DNA of 64,000 nt from Plenodomus lindquistii. Lineage: Eukaryota > Ascomycota > Dothideomycetes > Pleosporales > Leptosphaeriaceae. The notes below the pieces were generated by a model. That model did no database searches. It was not told the origin of the DNA and saw only the letters and a list, made by a program, of their open reading frames with translations. Below, in pieces: positions 41,006-50,747 of the stretch. The DNA is taken from the NCBI GenBank assembly GCA_025504975.1, contig JANUWI010000011.1, forward strand, positions 1,240,001-1,304,000, in the 5' to 3' direction. Made by a program: the position numbers and the translations under genes. How positions within the stretch are numbered: the first letter of the stretch is position 1; the number at the start of each line of letters is the position of its first letter.

Positions 41006-42869
41006 TACTCTAGCTTATTTTAATTTAGACCTAGAGATATTTTTTAAAACTAATATCTCTAGCTAGATATTAAAAGGGATTTTTATATAGTAGAGAAAAA
41101 ATAGGTAGCTTTATATTATAGCTTACTTTTTAGCTAAATATACTTTAGTAAAGTATAATAATAATATTTATAATAAAAAACTTCTAGCTATAATAAAGTA
41201 TTTTAAATAGTAGAGTAAAAAGTTATATATAGTAAAGTTTTTTACTATATATACTAACTATAAAAACCTAGAGTACTTTATAATTATATAATTACTCTAG
41301 AAGTAGTATATCTACTAGTCTAAATTATTTAGTACTTTTAACTTTATATTTTTCTACTACCTAGAAAGTTTTAATAAAAAAGCTAATACTTTTTTTAGAA
41401 AAAAAAAATACTCTATAGTATACTAAAAATAATAGGCTAGTAGTCTATAACTTCTAGGCACTTAGACTAGTAGAAACCTCTAGTTATAAAAAAAAAGCTA
41501 TTAAAAATTCTATAGTTTAGGCAATACTAGTTAAAATTTTTAGAAAAAAAAAATAGTACTTATACTAGTAAAGCTATTTCTACTAAAAAATCTATAAAAA
41601 AAAATATTTAAAAGTAATAGTATTTACTAAATAGCTTTTATAGTAATATAGATAAAATAGTATAAGTTCTTTTCTAAGCTCTAGTTTAAAGTATTAATAT
41701 TTAAATTTAAAAAATAAAAAAGTATACTATAGTTTTAAAAAAAAATAAATACTAAAGTTTTTCTAGCTATAAACTTATTTAATTTTTAAAATTTATAATA
41801 GTATAATTACTAGATATTCTAGTAGAAAAAATAGCTATAAGTTACTAGTCTAGAATTTTTTTTAGCTAGGTATATTTTTAAATATTTATTACTATATTAA
41901 AAACTATAATATTTATAGTTATACTAAGCTATAGTAGAATTTAAAACAGAGACTACTTAAACTTTTACTAATTCTAGAGAAAATTTAAAAATAGCTTTTT
42001 ATAAACTTTATTATAGACTTTTTAAAAAGTAAAAGTTATACTAATTTTATAATAGTTATAAATTATTTAAATAAAAATATTATATTTATTCTATTAATAA
42101 ACTTTACTATAGAATTAGTAGTATAGAAGTTTATTAAATATATAGTTTTTTACTACTAGCTTTTAAACGCTATAGTTATAGATAAAAATATATAGTTTAT
42201 AGAAAACTTTTAAACTAAAATATATAAATTACTATAAATTAACTACTAATTTTTTACTATTTTTTACTCTAAAACTAATAAAGCTATAAAAAGAATAAAT
42301 AGTACTATGTAAGTTTATTTAAAAGCTTTTATTAACTAGATTTAGAATAACTAGACTTTTCTCTATTCTATAGTATAGATTATAATTAAAAAAAAACTAG
42401 CTAGTTATATTTAAATTAGTTTTTTTTTTAGTATAGGTATAAAATAGATTCTATATAGCTATCTATTTAGTTTAAAAATTTCTACTAATACTTTACTACG
42501 CTAGCTAAAGCTAAAGCTACTATTATATAGAAGCTATAAATTATAGTAGAGTTTATATAATTTACTATAGCTAAAGTATAGTAGACGTAGAAACTCTAAA
42601 CTAACTAGTAAAAAATAAAAGCTCTAGTTTTTAAAGTAGCAAATAGAGTAGAGTTATAGTATAAAAAATAGCTATTATATAAAAAGCTTAGTAAAAAATA
42701 AGACTAAAAAAATATAAAATTCTATATAGTAGAGCTTATAGAAAATACAGTAGCTAAATTAGATATACTACTAGAAGTATATCTAGTATTTTATAAAAAT
42801 TATTTATAATTAGTTTTAAATAATTTAATAAAAAAATAGTATATTTCTAACTAGTAACCTAATTCTATC

Positions 42870-43060
42870 TAGGTAAATAGCTATAAAAAATAAAAAACTA
42901 AAAATATTCTAGAAAAACGCTAAAAAAAGTAAAAAAAATTATAAAGTAAAAAGTATTTAGTTTAATAGAAAAATTATAAACGTTTAACCTAGAAACTAGA
43001 GGTAAATTTAAAAAGTAATAAATATCTAAAAAAGTAGAAAAATATTTATAGAGCTTTCTA
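42870..43060 (+). pseudogene. G2 integrase C-terminal chromodomain-like remnant
   Basis: Plus frame with KKYLV.QKNYKRLTQKLE and NLKSNKYLKK, where stops stand for Gln/Trp. The order and spacing resemble a chromodomain ('YLVKWKGY...TWEP..NL'). In chromoviruses this domain at the end of integrase reads histone marks. The match is by eye on mutated sequence. Confidence 0.5.
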
Positions 43061-43859
43061 GAAAATACTATAAAAAAAGTCGCTAAGAAAAAAAGCTACT
43101 AGAAAAATACTAGAATAGAATTTAATAAAAAGCTACTATACTAAAATAATATAGAAAAAAAGGTTTATAGCTAGAAAATTATATAGATTTACTATAATTA
43201 ACTAACTAGTATTATAAAAAGCCTAGAGAAAAATAGAGAGTTTCTAAAAAAAGCTAGAAAATAAAAAGTAATAATATAGAAAACTAAGCTAAAGTATAAA
43301 AAGTAAACTAGAAAAAAAAAATACAGAAAGTAGCTAGAAATAGCCTAGAAAGTCTCTAAATAAATAGGAAAGTAGTAGAGAAAAAGTAGGTTATATAAAA
43401 AAAATAAAAAAAAAATAAAATAAAATATAATTTTAGTAGTAAAATAGCTAAATAAAGTTCTAAAAAATTTCTAGAAAAGGTTTTTAGTAACTATTATTTA
43501 TCTACTACTTTTAACTCTATTTATAGAAAAATATTTAGTAAATATTACTAGTATTATAGTAAAAGTAAAAAATTAAAATAGAAAAATTAATTATTCTATT
43601 TTTAGAATAAAAAATATTTATTAATACTACTAGATATAGAAGTATACTAGCTAATAATTAAATAAAGTTTAAAATATTTTTTTTATATTTCTAGTATATC
43701 TATATTATTAGAATAGACTATAGTATTTTTTTTACGCTATTTTCTAGTACTATAGTAAAAACTAGTAAAGCTACTTTTAATAGTAAAGTAGCGTAAAAAA
43801 AAAAGCTAGATAGTAAAACTTTTTTTTTAAAATAACTACGCCTAGCTAGAGTAATAATA

Positions 43860-44980
43860 GACTTTTTTTTTTTTTTTTTTTTTTTTAATATTTTTTTTAG
43901 GTATAGATTTCTAGCAAGCTTTACTATAGTTAAATAATTTTTTAGTATAGAATTTATAAATAGAGAAAAAGTTATTAAATAAAAGCTAGTTAGTAGTTTT
44001 AAAAATAGTTATAGTAGCTCTAGATTTACTATAAAAAAAACTAAAAATAATAAAAAAAGTATTTTTACTCTAGTTATAAAAAAAGTAAAGGTTAGTAAAA
44101 AAAAAAATTCTATATAAAAATTTATTAAAAGCTTTAGAAAAAGGTTTACTATATAGAGCTAACTAACTACTATAAACTAGAGAATTTTTATAGTTAATAT
44201 TATATTTAACTCTAGTAGAACTAGCACTAGTAATAAATAGTTAGAAAAAGTTAGTAAAAGTTATAAAAAATAAAGTTAGTAGTAAATTTATATTAGAAAA
44301 TTTACTAAATTTATAGCTATAAATATTATTAATAGAGCTAGACTAGCTACGTTTAACTAGAAATTTAATTAAAGTTTTAAAAATAGCTTTATAAAAAAAA
44401 TAGTAGATATAAATAATAGCTAAAGTATAAATAGCTATAATTTTTTATTTTAAATATTTATAGATACCTAGCTTAAAATTTTTAAAGTATTTAATAATAT
44501 AGAGATACTACTAAAAAACTTAAATCAAAATCTAAATAAAAATTAGCTAGAATTTAAAAAAAAAAAAAATTACTAATTTATAGTAAGTATTTAAAAAGTA
44601 GTGGTTATTATTAAAATAAATATAAAAGCTAGTAAAAGTATAGTAGTATAAATAAAGCTTTTTAAAATATTTAATATAATAATAGTTAGCATTAAAGTTG
44701 CGCTATAGTATAGTAAATAAAATAAAGCTATTTACTAAAAGAAAATTACTAGAAAGGTTTTTATTACTAGTAGAGGTAGTAGAAGCTTTATTTTTATAAA
44801 TAAAAGTATTAAAAAACCTAAATATAGTAAAAGTAATAAGAAAAAGTATAGTAGTAAAAAAAAAAATTATAGAAATAAAAAAGTAGCTTTTATATAGTAA
44901 AAAATATAAAAAGTTATATAATTACGCGCTATTATATACTTTTTACCTAGAAATTATAAAGTAAACGTTTAAATAAAAAA
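43860..44980 (-). pseudogene. Coding-like frame antisense to G2 pol, unidentified
   Basis: Equivalent of 11640-12500 in G1 but in the opposite orientation, so in both copies it runs against pol and ends up next to the 3' LTR. I inferred the strand from the G1 copy. Family unknown. Confidence 0.4.
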
Positions 44981-44988
44981 AAAGGTAA

Positions 44989-45163
44989 TATAATAGGTAG
45001 AGCCTAGTTTAGAGCTTTAGTAGTAAAGTTTTAAAACTACGCTTAAAGTAGCTAGAGTATTCTATATAAATTTCTATAAAAATTTTTCTTCTATATAGAA
45101 CTATAAAGTAGTTAATTTATTTTAATTTATTTACTATTTACCTTTTAGAATCTACCTGCTTTA
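44989..45163 (+). repeat. 3' LTR of G2
   Basis: 175 bp, begins TATAATAGGTAGAGCCTAG, ends CTACCTGCTTTA; followed by ACTAG at 45164-45168. Confidence 0.85.
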
Positions 45164-45168
45164 ACTAG

Positions 45169-47349
45169 AATAGTTAAATATAATTTTTTTTTAACTTTTT
45201 TTTTTTAAAATTTTTTAATTTTTAATTTTTTTTTTCTAATTTTTTAATAGAGTGTACTAGCTACACTCTAGCTAGAAAACTAACTATTTAAATAAACTAG
45301 AACTATAGAATATATTTATCTAGTACGCAGAATTTACTATATAATAGTATAGATAGAATATAAAACTAGACACTATTTAAAATCTAGTAGAGAATTCTAG
45401 ATATTAAAAAGTAGGTTATTTAAAAGTATATTTAAAATAGCTTTTATTTTATTATATCTATATATTAGATACTATAGAAAGTTTAGTATTAACTACTAGC
45501 TAATAATTACTAGACTTTTATTAACTAAATTAAAATCTAGTAGAAAATAGTAAATTTTATTTTTTATAGTTCTAATTACTATATAAAATATAAAGTTTAT
45601 ATTAAAATAGAATCTTTACTATAGTAGTCTAGACTAGCCTTTAATTTATATACTTTAAACTAGAATTTTTACTATAGTAGTCTAGAAAAAAAGTAACTTA
45701 TAAACTAGATTATAAAACTTTTTAGTTTTTATTAGAAAATAATACACTAGAAAAAAAATATACTTTTAAAAATAAATTATAAATAAAACTATTATTTATT
45801 TATACTACTACCTATTTTTATTATTAGGTATATCTAGAGTAGTACTAGTACTATAAATAGTAAACTATTAGAAAAAATATATAACTTTTTTTTTCTAGCT
45901 ATATATAGAATTTATAATATAACTAATAAAAAAAATATAATTTAATATAATTAAATTTATAAAAAAAAAATTTTTTTATAGTAGTATTATTTTATAACTA
46001 AAAGTTTACTTTTAGAAAAAAAGTAGTAACTATACTAGGTTTAAAAGCTAAATACTATATATTTATTTTTTTTCTAGAAGTATAAACTATAGGCTAAAAT
46101 ATATTTTTAAAAAAAAAACTAACTAACTAACTATAAAAAAAAGTAGAATTTATTATAAAAAAAATAAATCTAATTTTAAAATTATAGAAAATCTATATTC
46201 TACTACTAAGCTATAGTTTATATATAAAAAATAAACTAGTAAATCTAGTATAGCTTTAGAAAAACTATTAAGAAACTAAATATCTAATAGCTATTCATTT
46301 TTTTTCTAGCTACAGTTTATATAAAGTAAACTAGTAAATTTAATAAAAAGTATAACTTTTATATCTATTTAATCTAAATTAACTTTTTTTAGGCTATAGT
46401 TTTTATAAATAGTAATATATAATTTAACAGAAATTAAATACTTTATTTAAAAGCGCTAATTTATTTTTATATTTAAAAGTATTTATTTACTACTATAAAG
46501 CTAGTATAAATCTAGCTATTACTAGAGTTTCTACTATACTAAAAATAGTAGATAATTTCTAATATTTTATAATAATTATATAGAAGCTATACTAAATAAT
46601 AGTTTATTTTAAAAAAGTAATTTATATATTTTTATTTATACTACCTCTAGAACTATAATAACTAAAACTACGTAAATAAAATATTTAAATAAAAATAGCG
46701 CTAGTTTATACTAAGCCTTTATAAATATAAAATACTATAAATATAGTTTTAGTATATATAAATTATACTATTTTTTTTTTATAAACTATAGATACTTTAG
46801 TATAAAAATAAATAGATACTAGTTTATAAAAGTATTATATTTTATTAAATAAATTATAATCTAGTAGACTACTATTTTAAATTATAGTAAATAACCTCTA
46901 AAAATAGTATATATAATTTATAAATATATATAGTAAAGCTTTAATTTATTTTAGCTTTTAATAGTAGCTATCTCTCTAGTATATAAATTACTAAAAAAAT
47001 AGAATAGAAATAGAAATTTTTTTAAATTAAAAGTAGTAGATTTTTTTTTATTTATAAAAGTATCTAACTAGTATAATAAATAAAATAAAAAAAAAGTAGT
47101 AGTATAATTAAATAAATAGTATATAAATTTCTAAATAAATAATATATAAAAATAAATAAAAAAAGCTAAATAAATAAAAAATAACTATTTAAAAATAAAC
47201 TAGATATTATAGTATTTAAACTAATTAAAAGCCTACTAGAGTATTATAAAAGTAACCTACGTATAACTAAATTAGGCGCAGGCGCTGCCGTTAACTTAGC
47301 CCTAAAGGGCATAGAGACGTTAACATGAATCAATCAATCAATCAATCAA
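45169..47349 (+). mobile_element. LINE piece 5: 3' region and tail, partly unassigned
   Basis: From 45169 to about 47270 the DNA is RIP-saturated and I found no domain. At 2.1 kb it is long for a LINE 3' untranslated region, so another degraded insertion may hide here; a 70-base part (45765-45840) resembles 36862-36930. The last 80 bases return to normal composition (GGCGCAGGCGCTGCCG and so on) and end in about five AATC units at 47328-47349, the usual kind of simple-repeat LINE tail, directly before the 14-bp duplication. Confidence 0.6.
47328..47349 (+). repeat. AATC tetranucleotide tail of the LINE
   Basis: Five and a half AATC units. LINEs outside mammals often end in short tandem repeats made during target-primed reverse transcription. 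The tail marks the 3' end and the plus orientation of the founding element. Confidence 0.75.
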
Positions 47350-47363
47350 TATCCACGCGATCT
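47350..47363 (+). repeat. 14-bp target site duplication, right copy
   Basis: Exact match to 213-226. Normal-composition DNA resumes after it. Confidence 0.85.
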
Positions 47364-48011
47364 TGTGCCGTCTTCATGGACACGAAAACAGTCATTCCGC
47401 AAAAAGATGAGATCGACCGCACGAATGTCCGCTTCCACACCACTCAAAAGTAAGCGATCGATGCTGTGTGACCCTTCGTGCCTACTGGTAGTGCAGTATG
47501 CTGTCCAAGGAGCAGGCTCCCGTAAATGGCTGCGCCAAAGTAAGGAGATCAGTCGTCTATCAACCAAGTGACTTAAGAATCTCCAGCATCTCCGTCCTTT
47601 TTTGGCGTGCTTACGTACATTCCGGGGTGTTTGCATGTCGCGTGTAATGCAGTACCATCTTTGGAAAGGGGCATTAAAGTATGAACCCTTCGCAGGTCAA
47701 TGCATAGCATCCATTCAGACCAACATTTTGGTGACATTTCGGCGAGGTTGGCAGCTCGAAGTAAGCTTCTCCAAGATCTACACGCATTGCTGGAAACTAT
47801 GATCACCAAATTATCCCTGTTGTCCTCAGGTACCAGCCGTGTGGTTACTTTACCCCGCAACACATCGCACCACCCGATCAAGGAGGAAGGTTGGCCACTT
47901 CTCAAGCATGACGTTGGTTTCTTCATGGTCTGGCTCTCCCAGCAGAAACGAGAACCGAACTCTTATAGTCTGCAACTAAAGTCGACATCGCCGTTCTGAA
48001 TTCTACGAACG
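47364..48011. other. Right flank / region upstream of the GH92 gene
   Basis: Some 650 bp of ordinary composition between the transposon block and the mannosidase start. It holds several overlapping frames of 66-117 codons on both strands, none of which I recognise and none with a convincing exon structure. It probably includes the GH92 promoter. The first 90-200 bases keep two plus frames open with the left flank (1-226), so a small gene may have been split here by the LINE. Confidence 0.5.
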
Positions 48012-50518
48012 ATGATCCATCTCGCCTACTTCATTTCGGCCTTTGCGCATCTTTCCGCGGCTAGCACAGGAAGAGCGACCTCCAATTCATCGAAGGCTTT
48101 CGATGTCCTTGATTGGATCGATCCATTGATCGGTAGTAGAAGTGGAGGCAATGTTTTTGTTGGTGCGACGTTGCCATATGGCATGGCGAAAGGCATGCGA
48201 GATCACCATGTGATGAGAGACACCGGTATACTGACGACTAGCCAGCGGTAGCCGATGTTGACGGTGAGAATACAGGAGGGTTCTCCACAGACGGCAGTAA
48301 TATTACGGGCTTCTCTACCCTCCACGATTCTGGGACTGGGGGCAACCCGAGCCTAGGCAACTTCCCTATCTTTCCGCAGATTTGTCCCGAGGACGACATC
48401 AATAGCTGCCAGTTTCTCATAGGCGCACGAGCGACGCCTTATCGCAATGATTCGATAGAAGCACGTCCAGGATACTTTGGAGTTACGCTCGATAATGGCA
48501 TTCAGGCAGATATGAGTGTGTCGGAACACGCCGCACTGTTCCGCTTCAACTTCTCACAAACAACTTCAGAAAACGGTAGCAACAGTCTGGTGATCTTGTT
48601 AGATCTTACCGACCTTTGGGCAAGTCGTCAGAACGCGTCCGTCAGCGTAGATGCCGTCGAAGGTGAAACGTCCGGTCGGATTACAGGAAATGGCACATTC
48701 CTTCCCAGTTTTGGTACGGGCTCATATCAAGCTTACTTTTGTCTTGATGTATCAGGTGGAATGATCAAGGATTCTGGTGTCTGGGTCAACAATCGAGCGG
48801 GTATTGAGCCGAAGGAGCTCTATGTCACACGAGGGTTCAACAACTTCTATTTGCAGGCTGGTGGCTTTCTACGCTTCCAAGCACCTCTCCCCAGACCTCT
48901 TCTTGCACGCATGGGCCTAAGCTTCATCAGTACCGAGCAGGCTTGCCAGAACGCGGAGCGCGAGATACCAGGACCAAATTTTGACTTCGACAGTCTTGTC
49001 TTGGCAGCTACAAGCGCGTGGCGTGCGAAATTTGCACCCATCTCGCTCATCTCAGGTGGTGCGAACGACAGTATACAAACCAGTTTCTGGAGTGCCATTT
49101 ATCGCACGATGATCTCTCCCCAGAACTACACCGGCGAGAACCCCAACTGGCAAAGCGATGAGCCATATTTTGACTCCTTCTACTGCATATGGGACATGTG
49201 GCGTGTTCAATTACCTTTTCTTACCATCCTAGATCCCCTGATGATGTCGAAAATGGTACAAAGCCTTCTCGATACATATAAGCATCGAGGCTGGCTCCCA
49301 GATTGCATGATGAGCACTTGTAAAGGATGGACCCAGGGTGGCTCGGATGCAGACAATGTCATTGTCGATGCGTATGTCAAGAACCTCACTGGTATCGATT
49401 GGCAGCTCGCATATGAAGCTATTGTTAACGACGCTGAGAACGAGCCTTTAGAATGGAGTGTAGAAGGACGAGGTGGGTTGACCAGCTGGAAACGACTCCA
49501 CTACATTCCTTACCTTGACTTTGATCCCATCGGCTTTGGCACGAACTCACGAAGCATATCGCGCACTCTCGAGTACGCTTATAACGACTACAATCTGGCG
49601 ACTCTGGCGAAAGGATTGGGAAAAGACACTCATGCGACGTATTCAGAAAGAGCAAGCAACTGGCGCAATGTCTTCAAAGCTGATCAGGCATCTTCGACCA
49701 ATGGTGTAGATACTGGGTTCACAGGCTTCTTCCAGCCCAAGTATATGAACGGTACATGGGGCTATCAGGATTCTGTCGCTTGCAGTCCTTTAGCGGAATT
49801 CTGCTCGCTTACTTCCAATCCCTCTGAGACATTCGAGTCCAGCGTCTGGGAATATATGTTCTTTGTACCTCACGATATTCGCAAGATCATCGAGCTACTT
49901 GGTGGCGAGGAGACCTTCTTGAAGCGGCTCGATTTCTTCCATACTTCAGGGCTTGCAGACATTGGGAATGAGCCCGTCTTCTTGACTGTCTATATGCCGC
50001 ATTATGCAGGTCGGCCGGCGCTTTCTGCAGAACGCGTGCATACCTGTAAGCTGTCATCATGTCCAACTTCTCGAGGAAATTTCCTAACTTCCATCTTAGA
50101 CATCCCATCCCGCTTCAACGACTCTCAAGCTGGTCTCCCCGGCAACGACGACTCTGGCGCCATGGCCAGTTTCACTATATTCAGTATGATGGGCCTATTT
50201 CCCAATCCCGGCCAGAACGTCTACTTCATCACCCCGCCGTTTTTCGAGTCTGTCAGTGTCGTTAACCAAATTACCAACAATACTGCTACCATTCGTATCG
50301 TGAACTTTGATCCCACGTACCGGAGGATATACATCCAGAGTGGGAAGCTGAATGGCCAGGACTACACGCGTAACTGGATTGGACATGAGTTCTTCACGGA
50401 AGGATGGACGCTGGAGTTGACGCTTGGGGATGTGGAAAGTGAGTGGGGGACAAAGTTGGAGGATCGGCCGCCGAGTATGTCGGATGTCAGTGGAGAGGAG
50501 GCTATGAATTCTTCGTAG
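48012..50518 (+). CDS. Secreted GH92 family alpha-mannosidase
   Basis: Glycoside hydrolase family 92 enzymes are calcium-dependent exo-alpha-mannosidases that remove mannose from N-glycans and other mannans. Two exons, 48012-48192 and 48252-50518, give 815 residues, normal for fungal members. Residues 1-20 look like a signal peptide (MIHLAYFISAFAHLSAASTG), so the enzyme is probably secreted or vacuolar. The family start motif is clear (WIDPLIGSRSGGNVFVGATL) and continues after the intron with DVDGENTGGFSTDGSN. Near the C-terminus are GNEPVFLTVYMPHYAGRP (around the catalytic-acid motif) and GLPGNDDSGAMASF with the paired Asp that activate water. The intron has GC-AG borders. The gene starts only 660 bp from RIP-mutated DNA but shows no RIP damage. 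Convergent with the next gene. Confidence 0.93.
48193..48251 (+). other. GC-AG intron of the GH92 gene
   Basis: Conceptual translation stops at 48251 unless this 59-bp intron is removed. The donor reads AAAG/GCATGC and the acceptor GCGGTAG/CC, with a good branch site CTGAC about 17 bases before the acceptor. Splicing joins ...YGMAK to ADVDGENTGG and restores the conserved family sequence in frame. No GT donor nearby does this, so the rare GC donor is the best reading. Confidence 0.8.
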
Positions 50519-50747
50519 GTCTATGAGATCATAGGTGTACGCGCGAGGCTTCATATTGAATCAACAGCATTACAACAACTCTCGCACGTATCAGATCAAC
50601 CACGTGTGTAGCATCTTCATCATTGGAATTGATGAGGATCCTAGACTAGTCGCACTATGGATCTTCCGGTTTTGAGACAACTCTATAGTATCAAGGCTCA
50701 TGAAGTGGACTTTGTAGGCCAGCAGACAAGTATCTCAATTTTGTACG
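50519..50747. other. Intergenic region between convergent genes
   Basis: 229 bp between the stop of the GH92 gene and the stop of the kinase/TPR gene. It should hold both 3' ends and poly(A) sites; I see no gene or clear repeat in it. Confidence 0.6.

Larger units (their letters stand above)
36955..45163 (+). mobile_element. Ty3/gypsy chromovirus-type element G2
   Basis: 8209 bp with LTRs of 176 and 175 bp and the 5-bp duplication ACTAG. Without the small element B (40268-41005) it is about 7.47 kb. It is the same family as G1 but in plus orientation. Domains in order: reverse transcriptase 39530-39880, RNase H and integrase through about 42600, a chromodomain-like stretch near 42870-43060 that suggests insertion targeted to heterochromatin, then a basic tail. 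The 3' part from about 43860 has coding rhythm on the opposite strand, as in G1. A polypurine tract (A-run then GGTAA, 44970-44988) lies before the 3' LTR. Confidence 0.87.
227..47349 (+). mobile_element. Nested, RIP-saturated transposon block founded by a Tad-type LINE
   Basis: The whole interval is one insertion between two copies of a 14-bp duplication. Removing the elements nested in it leaves about 9 kb in five pieces: 227-2415, 10565-11210, 27284-30786, 36431-36954 and 45169-47349. These read, in order on the plus strand, as a LINE: ORF1 with a zinc knuckle, endonuclease, reverse transcriptase, RNase H, then a 3' region ending in AATC repeats. CpA and TpG are nearly absent across the block while CpT, CpG and GpC remain, which is the mark of RIP. 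The first 70 or so bases and the last 80 bases are barely mutated. No functional gene is expected inside. Confidence 0.85.

Noticed and set aside
300..47270. Block as mitochondrial DNA or a mitochondrial insertion
   Set aside because: The selective loss of CpA/TpG and the recognisable LINE, gypsy, copia and hAT remains show nuclear RIP, not organelle DNA.
300..47270. Block as a regional centromere
   Set aside because: RIP-mutated transposon arrays do form centromeres in Neurospora, but nothing in the sequence alone separates a centromere from any other heterochromatic block; it would need CENP-A mapping.
213..47363. Starship-type giant transposon
   Set aside because: I see no tyrosine recombinase captain gene or cargo genes; the edges are explained by a LINE tail and a 14-bp duplication, and the interior by nested ordinary elements.
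47346..47999. Small frames on both strands upstream of the GH92 gene
   Set aside because: None has a recognisable domain, codon bias or clear exon structure; they overlap one another, so no gene is called.
48238..48511. GH92 gene as a pseudogene with an early stop
   Set aside because: The apparent stop at 48251 is within a GC-AG intron; the spliced frame is complete and conserved.
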